Source: a virus
IMG/VR virus record: IMGVR_UViG_3300027801_002650
Location: 16,840 to 80,839 of that record
Direction: 5' to 3' (one strand)
DNA: 64,000 nucleotides
In this document: piece by piece, positions 56,301 to 64,000 of the stretch
Layout of the letters: every line of letters begins with the position of its first letter
Numbering within the stretch: the first letter of the stretch is position 1
Notes under the pieces: model-generated
The model's database searches: none
Told to the model about the DNA's origin: nothing
The model's input: the letters and a program-made list of their open reading frames with translations, nothing else
Made by a program: the position numbers and the translations under genes

Positions 56301-58035
56301 GGGTGTCTTGTCCTATGATCTTTTCGTTCTTCGCCATTGTGTCAGTCAAAGTTGAATAAGGATTGTAAACATTTCCTCTGTCGTCGACAGCAACTACGTC
56401 TTCCCTTTCAGTTCTTTCGTTCTTTAACACGATGACTGTATTTTTACTTTGCTCACCAATCAGCAAAGTTCCATCTTCAATCTTGTAAAAGGTTTCCTGT
56501 ACCTGTGATTTTGGAAAGAAAGGATTATTGAGTGCTGCTGCTGAGAGTGGTTTTGATGCTACAACCTGACATATGTTTCTTATATGTATCGACCTTACTT
56601 TTGTATGTTCGTTAAATGCCATTGTCAATCGAGCAGTCAGGTCTCCGAAATATTTGTCGAATCCATTAAACACGCGACCCAAAAGTTCTAGAGTCTCAAT
56701 AGGTATGCCATCGATGGTTGCTGCACCAGCATAGAAAATAGCACCTGAGTATTTTGAAAATCCACTATCTAACTCAGCATCGAGCGATGATTCATAATCA
56801 ACTGATTTAAAGAAACCAAAGTCATCGCCTTGGAATGGAGCACCCTTTGTGTCTCCAGCATTAAATCCGAACAGTTTTGGACGACCGAATTTATCTCTCT
56901 TTGGTCTTCCTGGCTCGCCATAAACTTCTTCTACATCGCTTTCTATTGACGCCAGAGAAGCATTTACAGCATCAAGTTTTGCCTGTATAGCACCTTTGTT
57001 CTGGGCAGCAGCATTACTTAAGATTGCTTCGAACTGTAATTTCTGTGAATGGGCAAAGAAGTAATTTTGGGGATTTTTTATTCTCTCTTCTTTTCTATCT
57101 TGTTTAGTCTCACCAGTATGAAGTTCAAAAAGTGGTGCACCAGGTCTGTTGAAATCCCCCTTGTCATCAAAGGCAGACGCCATTGCGTCAAGTGTATCAC
57201 TAGGGGATAACTGTGTTAATCCAAGTGACTCTGATCTTTTGCCAATGTACGCTAAACCAGTATCCATAAGGTAACGTGCCGATCTGGCAGTCGTGCCCAG
57301 AACTCCATCATCGTTTCCGCTATCGTCGTCTGTGATATTTCCTAGATCTGATTTGCCTGATCTTTCTGCAATGATCCTGGATGCTTTAGATCCATACTTT
57401 GCTACAAATCCTTCGACGATAAAAACATCATCCTTGATCTCATTGTATATGTATCGCAATAGAATATTTTTCTTTTCAGCAGGAGTAATTTTAAGAGCTG
57501 TCTTTGTGCTAATTTTTGCTACGTATTCTGTTGCTGCGATTTCATAAGGTTTTAGAAACTGCTCACTTATATACTTCGGTCTTCGAGCACGTTCTGCGTC
57601 TCTTACCTTTTGTGAATCTGGAAGGGCACTATTAATTTTGTATGCCATCTGAAGCATTTCATATGCTACCGATGTATCTTCTATTTCCATCACGTCTTGT
57701 AACAACTGCCCAGGATAACGGAACTCAGCATCTGCCTTAAACTTAGCAACCTTTTCCAGATCAGTGTTACCTGAGTGAATCACCATGTAATAAATCCCTA
57801 CGTTGAATAGGGAGTTGACATAGTCTTCGATCGCCTGACACAAAACCTGAATAGCAATGAAAAAAGGATTTGCCAAACCTGTGAGCAGAAGTTGCAGGAA
57901 GGCAACATTAGATTGTGCCAACTGCGCAAGTTGCTTTACAACCTTAATACAGCTATCTATATCTTTTAGAAAACTGTTTACTGCCTTTTTGTTGTTCGTC
58001 GCAAAGGTAAGACTACTCCATTTATCATCAGCCAC
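53371..58035 (-). CDS. Large virion structural protein with Fn3-like domains, 1,554 aa
   Basis: The first 150 residues are helical: FLKDIDSCIKVVKQLAQLAQSNVAFLQLLLTGLANPFFIAIQVLCQAIEDY, then FNVGIYYMVIH. Charged and disordered parts follow. From about residue 1080 there are several β-rich units with a YRIFFGDSN, YRVFFGEYN and YTIYYGTED strand, resembling fibronectin type III domains. It ends TKNIPLVEDVA. It overlaps the small gene upstream by eight bases. Position between the spike group and gp25 suggests a baseplate or tail component; I do not recognise a T4 counterpart. Confidence 0.65.
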   Translation of the reverse strand: MADDKWSSLTFATNNKKAVNSFLKDIDSCIKVVKQLAQLAQSNVAFLQLLLTGLANPFFIAIQVLCQAIEDYVNSLFNVGIYYMVIHSGNTDLEKVAKFKADAEFRYPGQLLQDVMEIEDTSVAYEMLQMAYKINSALPDSQKVRDAERARRPKYISEQFLKPYEIAATEYVAKISTKTALKITPAEKKNILLRYIYNEIKDDVFIVEGFVAKYGSKASRIIAERSGKSDLGNITDDDSGNDDGVLGTTARSARYLMDTGLAYIGKRSESLGLTQLSPSDTLDAMASAFDDKGDFNRPGAPLFELHTGETKQDRKEERIKNPQNYFFAHSQKLQFEAILSNAAAQNKGAIQAKLDAVNASLASIESDVEEVYGEPGRPKRDKFGRPKLFGFNAGDTKGAPFQGDDFGFFKSVDYESSLDAELDSGFSKYSGAIFYAGAATIDGIPIETLELLGRVFNGFDKYFGDLTARLTMAFNEHTKVRSIHIRNICQVVASKPLSAAALNNPFFPKSQVQETFYKIEDGTLLIGEQSKNTVIVLKNERTEREDVVAVDDRGNVYNPYSTLTDTMAKNEKIIGQDTQSAYNVPTASGTGELEFSSNTKSAYSAQRLQVMPYTNSQGQGKYEPIEGQPFQLGELVYVAVEDGEGNIDVNRQMTGADSKACVLGTFNTELGDFSGYDFPPSVAPDFAQKITVAEFFPDFAFAVRNTILGFTQFLRGLAKGGANALSEIVQLLDDVIGFLKDLETGIVNFLEWLKALAKLADSGIYGVTFSANGKAGLQQKLNELKTADGAPPKHLKYSFAVMLLGAESDFGAFMKFLNTNQAFKNFEDARQKYGGLLEKSLTGFQSEIKEQLSETLRRGGHFDSMFSEDMNRNSDISKDLMVLPNDIDDGLVTTLDLSEGGTDKFENAGTGLQGSGGYVSETDAENAALDANQALRDPNSTQTGVVTDNLLDAAALGFNSNQMRAGSDKLKFFWKFEVERLTAEEERNGEVIGYTLYWAKAEKDEFENITYIRSQEIHSWLAKGLDFEQSVTNDIPLAKDVEVGANTIPKGTTHVLLVSFCSILNKFGNVTFYTSRESDAEHVIPISTTLPAQPEVIVDEVVSSVSINEAFLTNLSFTIEDKDQSGPEDTSSVLGYRIFFGDSNGSDLTTDPWRSVILPAGGGIQTVSITGEQLDIDDFGRMETMLVYSENQNGLSPVVQYDLGKITAPRVGAKSAAFTDSEPDRYKIAGDIKIERGDGHVSQFGIDDVYRVFFGEYNLATNTVSQVGAQIGTDVNYRSIDQNGLLTTSVPLTDLDKTVTHFMIYSARDKQNVPGQKVVQRTSYNIAINDNGYFPRFAPEGIHFEDITNTPNFITGTFDITPALDESFVDNYTIYYGTEDFTRVDVTGRKSNAQGFVGAVSLGTSTQISMEEEVHGVKTGELISFSAVAGTTELNNNDYYASVSTANAQIIDLFTDTALAVPLDSSAFTAHAANTGIINHGVTPISDDDLGEISRPVADVALPIEAMYYMVFSKNGAGESRNFAFLDVTDPLVPASSGEIVAITKNIPLVEDVA

Positions 58036-58264
58036 TGTGTTTTTCTTTCTGTATTTCTTTTAATTGTTCAAGTTCTTCTATGCTGTCGCGCAAAGAAGTT
58101 GCAGTTTCTTGAAGTAATTCTGCACTCTCCTGATGCATTTTCCAATGCTCAGGGTGAATCCAGTTATTTTCTTTGAAAGGTTTATCGTCTACGTCTTTGA
58201 GTGCTTGAGGGTATTCCCGCTCAACTGGCGTAGAGTTTATATTTCTTTCTGTTTCTTCTGACAT
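58028..58264 (-). CDS. Small charged protein of unknown function
   Basis: From the ATG at 58264 (MSEETERN) the protein has 78 residues; another ATG is one codon earlier and an upstream CTC/ATG frame could extend it to 58297. It is rich in Glu, Lys and Gln with NNWIHPEHWKMHQESAELL and a long helix that may be a coiled coil. It overlaps the genes on both sides (44 and 8 bases). Similar small proteins in baseplate clusters may be assembly factors. Confidence 0.6.
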   Translation of the reverse strand: MSEETERNINSTPVEREYPQALKDVDDKPFKENNWIHPEHWKMHQESAELLQETATSLRDSIEELEQLKEIQKEKHSG

Positions 58265-61208
58265 CATCGTAGATGAGGCCAAGATTCTTAATCGCATTGC
58301 TTGCCTGTTTGAGAGTTCCTATAGCATCACCAGTCAATACCTCTGAAAAGTTATACAGTTCTTCTGAATAACCTTGAGCAGACTGTCCGTGTCCTATAGG
58401 AAAGTTATCTGTGTTTGACGTTGGGTAACCTATACGATTATGGACTGAAAGTTTCCATTCGTCTGTTGCTTGTTTTAGCTGACTTATTGTATCATATAAA
58501 GTTGCCGTGTCATCAGCAAAGGTAAAGGTGAATCCATTTTTATTAGCAAGGGTGTTAGTAAAAGAACTCATTTGGTTCTTAAAATCAGTCTCCCATGCTC
58601 TTAAAATTACCATCTTATCAAATACAAATCTATAGATTGCCCTGTCTTGATCTATACTGGAATCACCAGCATAATGTCCATAGTTATACGTAGTAAGTCC
58701 AACTTTATTATTAGATGAACCAGGTCCCGATGTTTCAGTGTAATATAAATCCCAATGACCATCGGCATGTATATCATAAACAGTAGAACCACCTGCCGAT
58801 TCAACAAACTGTGCTTGTAAAATCCATCTGCCATAAAGTGTCTGCGCAGCTGCTTCAAAATCGTTACTATCAAAAACCTTCGCTAGACCATTCACCTCAC
58901 TTCTCCACTCTTCAGCATTCCAAAGAAGTTTATGCAAATAGTTTCCTGTTGCTACATTATTTACGTCAACCTCTGCGTCGACGACGTAGCTTCCTACGAC
59001 TTCCCAAACTCTTTCTCCATAGAAATTGGTCATCTTGATGTAGTAGGTTCCTGGCTCATGGGTGAATGTGGTCGGATAAGTTGTCCCATTAGTATTAATA
59101 ATCGTCTGCGAAATTGTATCAGTGTAATCATTATATGCTCCGTTGCCAATATTAAAATAAGGCAACTTCGTAGGACTTCCGCCTCCTGCTATTGCATCTC
59201 TTGTCCAAGCAGGTGTCGTGACCGTAGTTGTTCCTGGAGAGCCCCAAGACATATACGAGTTAACCAACGTAGTTCCGTTGTCATTATCAGGACTTGATAG
59301 AAATCTCATGTCTCCCGTGTTTGCCCCATTTAAATCGTACTTCAAATTTCTCAGCCTATCCAAGCCATGTTGAAGGGCATCATTTGCTGTAGAAGTTTTG
59401 ACGTTCTGTATATCAAGCAACTTAGAACCATTCGCGGGATCCGTGGCATATCCAGGCAACGTTAGGTGTGAAAATGTGTCTCCTGGATCTGCTGTGTTGT
59501 ATCCACCGAGAAGTGGGTTCGGTACATATCTCCATCTTGCTTCTGCGAAGACGCAAAACTCAACAGCACCTATTCCGTTGTTAATAGACTCATCCCAGTA
59601 AGCACTCGTGCCTGCGTAAGGAGCACTATCACGAGGAAAATCTTCTACGCCAGCAGGTTGAAATGGATTAAATTCAATGTACGGATATTGATCATCTGGT
59701 CTTCCTGGAGAACCAGCAGTTACATCATCAAAAAATTGTTCCTGTTCATTGCCGGACTTTTGAGTGTTAGATCTAAACTCATCAGGTCGAGTCGCTGCTA
59801 CAATAGACAACTCTGTATTCGCTGCCCATCCTAAAAATGGTAGGAACGAATCATTGTCCATTTTAGTAATTGACTGTGATGGCAGTCCATCCATGTGTCT
59901 GTTGTTTGCCACGAACCAATCAAAATTCATCTGTAGTCCACGACCTGTAATGATAGCAAGTAACCCTGTTGTATGAGCAGGATTAGCATCGTCGTGGTCA
60001 CGCCATCGTCTCAATGGCAGGGTCTTCCCGAATGTAGGTGGGTATATTTTTGTTACATCACCGACCACATAATTTTTTCCGTCTCTTGTATTTGCTGTTC
60101 CACCGATCGAACTATGATGTAATGTTAATTGTGCCGGAAACTCTGTTCCTTCGGCCACGGAATAACTTGATAGGTTCATAGTCCCGTATTGTTGTGACCA
60201 AGAATTTTGCTCATATCCAGCAATGGTATCGACAACTTCATCTGTGAGAATGGCACCAGCTTCAGTTACTGTCCAACGAAATTGCGAGTTAACAACCCCG
60301 ACAGATCCAAAAGCACCCGATGATAGACCCTGAACCTTATTCGATATTTCAAACCCTGTGTCTCCTCTTTCAATTTTTTCCCTACCAACAATATCAACTG
60401 TCATTGTAGTAGTATTGACTGCTGTGACTGAGTCAAGCACCATTGTCATATCACCACTCAAAATAGTTTCAGTGGTTGTGAATGTGGCATCATTTGAAAC
60501 TGAGTTGACCTTAATATTATGTATCAGTTCTGGCGCATAAATATCACAGACAGTAACTCCATTGTTAGACATGCGAAAATCAAATCTAGTATCGGTCGCA
60601 GAATCAGGTCCCAGATAATCTCCATCCTCTGGCTTAAATGCTATATCACCATTAATAAGATTTTGGGGTAAGTATGATGAAGGATCCACGAATACACTTA
60701 TATCCTCATCTATATTGAAAAACTTGTGAGTGTCATAGTCTTGGGCGAGGTAGTAATCTCCTACGTAGTTAGAGAATGTATTCCCGCTGATCACTGCTTT
60801 CGATCCTACGTTGTTACTTAGTTCAACTTCTGACGTGCCATCTAAGGTTACAAGAAGGACTGAAAACCTTGAGGTCGTAGACGGTGCTACATTAGAATAA
60901 GTAATAAAATCATTGAATGTTCCTAGTTCATATTGCATCGTCCAGAGAGGATCATATCCCATCAGTATAGTTCTCAAATCACCCAACTTTTTACATGTTG
61001 AATGTAAGTTCCCGGCACCATTGGCACCTGGGTGCATGAATGCTTTACCTGAAGTATGCCGATAATTATCCGTGTCCGGATCCATCATAACTTCACGTAT
61101 TGATTCAACATCCTTCAGTAGTCGAGTTCGTGTGGTGACTGCGTTTTGCGGTGCATCGATGAGAGACTGATCTGACTCCTGTGCACGTTCGTCTTTAATT
61201 GATCCCAT
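58221..61208 (-). CDS. Virion structural protein of unknown type, 995 aa
   Basis: The protein is rich in Asn, Thr, Gly and Tyr and has low charge in its β-rich middle. It opens with a helical, charged segment and a LGDLRTILMGYDPLWTMQYELGTFNDFITYSN stretch. A C-terminal 130-residue region is helical (FDKMVILRAWETDFKNQMSSFTNTLANKNG) and ends RRNRKKYKLYAS. No enzyme motif was seen. It lies between the threefold-repeat gene and the small gene at 58028. Baseplate or tail location is inferred from context only. Confidence 0.65.
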   Translation of the reverse strand: MGSIKDERAQESDQSLIDAPQNAVTTRTRLLKDVESIREVMMDPDTDNYRHTSGKAFMHPGANGAGNLHSTCKKLGDLRTILMGYDPLWTMQYELGTFNDFITYSNVAPSTTSRFSVLLVTLDGTSEVELSNNVGSKAVISGNTFSNYVGDYYLAQDYDTHKFFNIDEDISVFVDPSSYLPQNLINGDIAFKPEDGDYLGPDSATDTRFDFRMSNNGVTVCDIYAPELIHNIKVNSVSNDATFTTTETILSGDMTMVLDSVTAVNTTTMTVDIVGREKIERGDTGFEISNKVQGLSSGAFGSVGVVNSQFRWTVTEAGAILTDEVVDTIAGYEQNSWSQQYGTMNLSSYSVAEGTEFPAQLTLHHSSIGGTANTRDGKNYVVGDVTKIYPPTFGKTLPLRRWRDHDDANPAHTTGLLAIITGRGLQMNFDWFVANNRHMDGLPSQSITKMDNDSFLPFLGWAANTELSIVAATRPDEFRSNTQKSGNEQEQFFDDVTAGSPGRPDDQYPYIEFNPFQPAGVEDFPRDSAPYAGTSAYWDESINNGIGAVEFCVFAEARWRYVPNPLLGGYNTADPGDTFSHLTLPGYATDPANGSKLLDIQNVKTSTANDALQHGLDRLRNLKYDLNGANTGDMRFLSSPDNDNGTTLVNSYMSWGSPGTTTVTTPAWTRDAIAGGGSPTKLPYFNIGNGAYNDYTDTISQTIINTNGTTYPTTFTHEPGTYYIKMTNFYGERVWEVVGSYVVDAEVDVNNVATGNYLHKLLWNAEEWRSEVNGLAKVFDSNDFEAAAQTLYGRWILQAQFVESAGGSTVYDIHADGHWDLYYTETSGPGSSNNKVGLTTYNYGHYAGDSSIDQDRAIYRFVFDKMVILRAWETDFKNQMSSFTNTLANKNGFTFTFADDTATLYDTISQLKQATDEWKLSVHNRIGYPTSNTDNFPIGHGQSAQGYSEELYNFSEVLTGDAIGTLKQASNAIKNLGLIYDDVRRNRKKYKLYAS

Positions 61209-61214
61209 AATATT

Positions 61215-61691
61215 TTATATTGGTGGTCCAGAAAATGGAATTGGGGGAGCACCAGGAATTACCCCAGTGATCACCGTAGTTGCACAATAAACATGTATCG
61301 CATTCGTCAATCCCATAATGAATAAAGATCCTGTTGGAACTGGTACTGCGAATACTGCTTCAAGTGATGATTGTAAAGATCCTATATTTGCTGCTGCCGG
61401 ACCTACCTGAAATGTAGTTTGGACAGACATCCATGCAGTATTTATTGCCGTTGCAACATTCATTGCGGCAATCGAACCTGCTGGAACTGGTACTGCCATC
61501 GATGTCTGTAACTGTGTAAGTCCAGCAGAAAAAGCAGGCATAGCTATGAAAGGCAATCCCATCATATTTTGTACGCCCAAGGCATACGTTTGAAATGCCA
61601 GCATAATCGTTTGTGCTGTTAACGAACCTGAGGGTGATGGAACATTTAGTGGTTGCAAACCACTTTGTAATGCAGAAGGCACTAGTGCCAT
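61215..61691 (-). CDS. Threefold-repeat protein next to the spike gene
   Basis: The 158-residue protein consists of three units, each with a helix, then VPSPSGSL, VPVPAGSI or VPVPTGSL, then a second helix, followed by a Pro-rich end (GVIPGAPPIPFSGPP). It is hydrophobic, Ala/Met/Val rich, and has almost no charge. It shares one base with the spike gene. A small hydrophobic trimeric or pseudo-trimeric cap under the spike is possible. Function unknown. Confidence 0.6.
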   Translation of the reverse strand: MALVPSALQSGLQPLNVPSPSGSLTAQTIMLAFQTYALGVQNMMGLPFIAMPAFSAGLTQLQTSMAVPVPAGSIAAMNVATAINTAWMSVQTTFQVGPAAANIGSLQSSLEAVFAVPVPTGSLFIMGLTNAIHVYCATTVITGVIPGAPPIPFSGPPI

Positions 61692-63637
61692 TATCCTCCG
61701 AATATAACTTTTTTAGATAGCAGTGTCATAACTTTCGCTGCTGTCGTAGGTGGTCCTGTTGGTCCTGCTGGTGATAGATGTATATGTGCAGCATACTCAG
61801 TGGCAAACTGGTCACCAAGTACAGCAGGTGAAGCACCGACTCCACCGATAAATGCCATCTTAGAATCTATCAGCATCAGTTTAGCATTGATCATTGCCAT
61901 TGCTCCGTAATCAAGTATCGCCAACCCTGTTTTATGAAAGGTTGATAGTGTAGCAGTTGTATCTATAAACGTAGGTGTCTGCATCACAATAGCCTGTGTG
62001 GCAACAGGATTCAATTTAAAGAATGTCAATCCATTCATGTTTGTGGGCATATCAACCATATCTGGTATTGGCGCAGGTTTTACGATAAACTCAATAGCAC
62101 CAAGTTTCGGGTTTCCTGTATTCACCTTGAGGACGATGTTACCCATCATCGACTCTATCTCTTTTCCATTCCAGTCAGTGCCAGGAGTTCGGTTATTTCC
62201 TATAAACTCATTCGTATAGAACTCCTTGCTGTATCCACCTTTGATTAGAAATCCACCTTTAGGTGACCAGTTAATATTACCACTCGAGGAACCTGATATA
62301 TCAGAAGCACCTGAGAATAAAATATTCCTGGTATTTAAATAAAACTGACCGATTGTATTTTTAGGTTTATCTGGATCAGGTACAGCAGACCAAAGCAATT
62401 TACCATTCGGGCCAGTTATTGAATACTGATCTGCCTGCGTTCCAAAAAACTTATCACCCTTCATCATTATACCTTTAGAGTTCAACACGGTAAATCCACC
62501 AATATTCATGTGCATGTTACCCGAGGTTGTTTCCATATTAATCTCTGCAGACCCAGTTCCCTTAATAACGACCTCTGACCCCGTAGCATTTAAATGAATA
62601 CCTTGACCCGTTATCGCTTTGAACCCTACCACTCCTTCGTACGAGTTACTGGAGGTTGTCTCAAATCTATCGCCGTGTGTTCGTTCGATTCGTATGCCTG
62701 TTGGGCCAAACTCTGTAAACGTACCTGTGCGATGTTGCCACAAAAGTCTCTCTGCCTGTGGCGTATCATCTCTTTCTATTAAGTGGCCTGATTCCGTCTC
62801 TATTACGTGATTGTAAGGGTAACGTGCTTTGTAGAACTGAGGTGGTTCTTGGAAACTGTTGGGTAAATTTTTACCCATTTGACTTTGTGATTTTGCCAAC
62901 TCAAACTGCCCGAGTACCTTTCGCCCACCTTCACGGAAGTACACCTGAGACTTTTCTACGTTTGATCCATCTGATAATTTCTTTGATTCAAACTCATCCT
63001 GTCTAAACGCATGAGAACCACGTATATCATCATACCCAAGTGCCGTCCTTGGAATCGTGGGCATTTGGATAAGTCGTTTACTGGGATAAGGTGTCGGATC
63101 AAGTTCCCATATTTTGAATGTATTATTCTTCAACGTGACTGTCCCAGCAGCATCTACTGCTTGACCCTTTTGGGCAAAGACAAATGACCCAGGTCGACGA
63201 GGGATAGATCCTTCTATATCAGGTTGTCCTGTCTTGTTATTCTTTGCGAAAGCACCATTCTCTGCACTTAGTTCGTACATTGACGAGACGTTACGCCAAC
63301 GATTGTCCATGAATGGGCCACCTTTTTTATCGCCACCCTTCTTAGGAATACCAGGGAGAGTTCCCATCATTACAGGTTCCTGGCCATCTGATCCATCTCT
63401 AAAGAATCCAACACAGTGAGTTCCTTCTACGGGACCTGTTGGAGACCAACCTACACCTGTTTGAGATGCTGAGTTAATTGGGGACATCGGAATCGCCCAC
63501 GGCAACATTTCTGTTGGCATTTTAACCATGTCGGGGGAATGGTATCCCATAATACGAACCTGACAGCGACCCAACTTCATAGGATCGTGCCGATTTTCAA
63601 CTACTCCTGTCCACCAATTCCATTCAGGATACATCAT
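61691..63637 (-). CDS. 5: Baseplate spike protein gp5-like, without lysozyme domain
   Basis: The 648-residue protein begins MMYPEWNWWTGVVENRHDPMKLGRCQVRIMGYHS, the gp5 OB-fold start. LPWAIPMSPINSAS, GVGWSPTGPVEGTHCVGFFRDG and EPVMMGTLPGIP follow, as in T4 gp5 and VgrG. After about residue 300, GIHLNATGSEVVIKG and METTSGNMHMNIG are repeats of a β-prism spike. The C-terminus has AAHIHLSPAGPTGPP. T4 gp5 has a lysozyme domain between OB fold and spike; none is seen here. The start overlaps the upstream stop as TAATG. Confidence 0.88.
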   Translation of the reverse strand: MMYPEWNWWTGVVENRHDPMKLGRCQVRIMGYHSPDMVKMPTEMLPWAIPMSPINSASQTGVGWSPTGPVEGTHCVGFFRDGSDGQEPVMMGTLPGIPKKGGDKKGGPFMDNRWRNVSSMYELSAENGAFAKNNKTGQPDIEGSIPRRPGSFVFAQKGQAVDAAGTVTLKNNTFKIWELDPTPYPSKRLIQMPTIPRTALGYDDIRGSHAFRQDEFESKKLSDGSNVEKSQVYFREGGRKVLGQFELAKSQSQMGKNLPNSFQEPPQFYKARYPYNHVIETESGHLIERDDTPQAERLLWQHRTGTFTEFGPTGIRIERTHGDRFETTSSNSYEGVVGFKAITGQGIHLNATGSEVVIKGTGSAEINMETTSGNMHMNIGGFTVLNSKGIMMKGDKFFGTQADQYSITGPNGKLLWSAVPDPDKPKNTIGQFYLNTRNILFSGASDISGSSSGNINWSPKGGFLIKGGYSKEFYTNEFIGNNRTPGTDWNGKEIESMMGNIVLKVNTGNPKLGAIEFIVKPAPIPDMVDMPTNMNGLTFFKLNPVATQAIVMQTPTFIDTTATLSTFHKTGLAILDYGAMAMINAKLMLIDSKMAFIGGVGASPAVLGDQFATEYAAHIHLSPAGPTGPPTTAAKVMTLLSKKVIFGG

Positions 63638-64000
63638 TAAAATACCTTTTTCTTGTTGTTAGCATCAGCAAGTTTCTGTGCACTTGATTGTTGTTCTTTG
63701 ACACGAGGACCCGAAGGTGGTTTTGATTGTTCAGCAGCATAAGAAAATATCTTGTACACCATTGGATCTACCCCTGTCTCATCACTAGCAATATTCTTTG
63801 CTCTACCAGGAACTGAACTTGGAGTAAATGATTCGTTAGCAGACAATGGTTTTAGTGTGACAGGATGAAGTTGTTGCATTGTGTTGGGTTCTTCAATAAT
63901 TCGATTCAGAGATAGGTCATAGGAATCCTTCGAACACTCCAACTTCATTTTATAATCCCCTTTGTAAAACTGGTGATGTATTCGAGTAACCAAATATCCA
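63637..64000 (-). CDS. Baseplate hub protein, gp27-like, 3' part
   Basis: The frame is open to the window edge. The visible 120 residues start GYLVTRIHHQFYKGDYKMKLECSKDSYDL, which has the pattern of the last hub domain of gp27-type proteins (VTxxxHxF, YxMxLxxxKDS). A linker with PGRAKN and a charged tail ending KKKVF follows. Its position directly before the spike gene supports a gp27-gp5 pair. A TTG at 63993 is not the true start. Confidence 0.6.
   Translation of the reverse strand, partial: GYLVTRIHHQFYKGDYKMKLECSKDSYDLSLNRIIEEPNTMQQLHPVTLKPLSANESFTPSSVPGRAKNIASDETGVDPMVYKIFSYAAEQSKPPSGPRVKEQQSSAQKLADANNKKKVF

Noticed and set aside
1-64000. Bacterial chromosome with a prophage
   Set aside because: No integrase, att site, tRNA or ordinary bacterial operon was seen, and both blocks have the dense packing typical of a lytic phage genome. 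A chimeric assembly cannot be excluded by eye.

Overview
The window is most simply read as part of a large, tailed, T4-like (contractile-tail) phage genome of the kind known from marine picocyanophages and pelagiphages. It is AT-rich by eye and almost wholly coding, with no rRNA, tRNA, IS element or CRISPR array seen. The right 39 kb, all on the minus strand, encodes baseplate and fibre proteins. T4 relatives are recognisable by sequence: a hub protein resembling gp27 (partial), the gp5-type spike, gp25, gp6, a gp7-type protein enlarged to 3,545 aa, and gp8, in T4-like order. The host cannot be fixed from the sequence. A partial DUF6356-like ORF at the left edge is typical of proteobacteria, but this is weak evidence.

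The left 24.6 kb, all on the plus strand, is the remarkable part. It is one tightly packed run of genes, mostly overlapping by 4 to 60 bases, with no internal gap above 7 bases. It encodes 14 radical-SAM proteins. Seven have an N-terminal twitch-like Cys domain before the radical-SAM core, four have a C-terminal SPASM domain, and three carry a GWxC cysteine module, at the C-terminus in two and at the N-terminus in the third. Among them are enzymes of other classes: a minimal ANL adenylate-forming enzyme, a 2OG/Fe(II)-oxygenase-like protein, a glycine-amidinotransferase-like enzyme, an SGNH-like protein, a QueC-like PP-loop enzyme, a short PLP fold-type-I enzyme and two methyltransferase-fold proteins. 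The run ends with three small GT-A-like glycosyltransferases. It looks like a complete biosynthetic or modification pathway carried by a phage; its product cannot be read from the sequence. A glycan or virion/cell-surface modification is favoured by the terminal glycosyltransferases, while a peptide or nucleotide modification remains possible.

The two blocks converge, and their last genes overlap tail to tail at 24607-24662 around a short perfect palindrome. The structural block, read leftward from the right edge, runs: hub (partial), spike, a 158-aa threefold-repeat protein, a 995-aa protein, a 78-aa protein, a 1,554-aa protein with Fn3-like domains, gp25, gp6, giant gp7-like, gp8, a DUF4815 protein, two repeat-built fibre-like proteins and two small end genes. 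Only three non-coding gaps exceed about 15 bases in this block (18, 41 and 61 bases). Two contain the same 11-base motif, a possible late promoter; the third holds a strong hairpin with a GNRA loop. No stretch of more than 300 bases lacks a gene.
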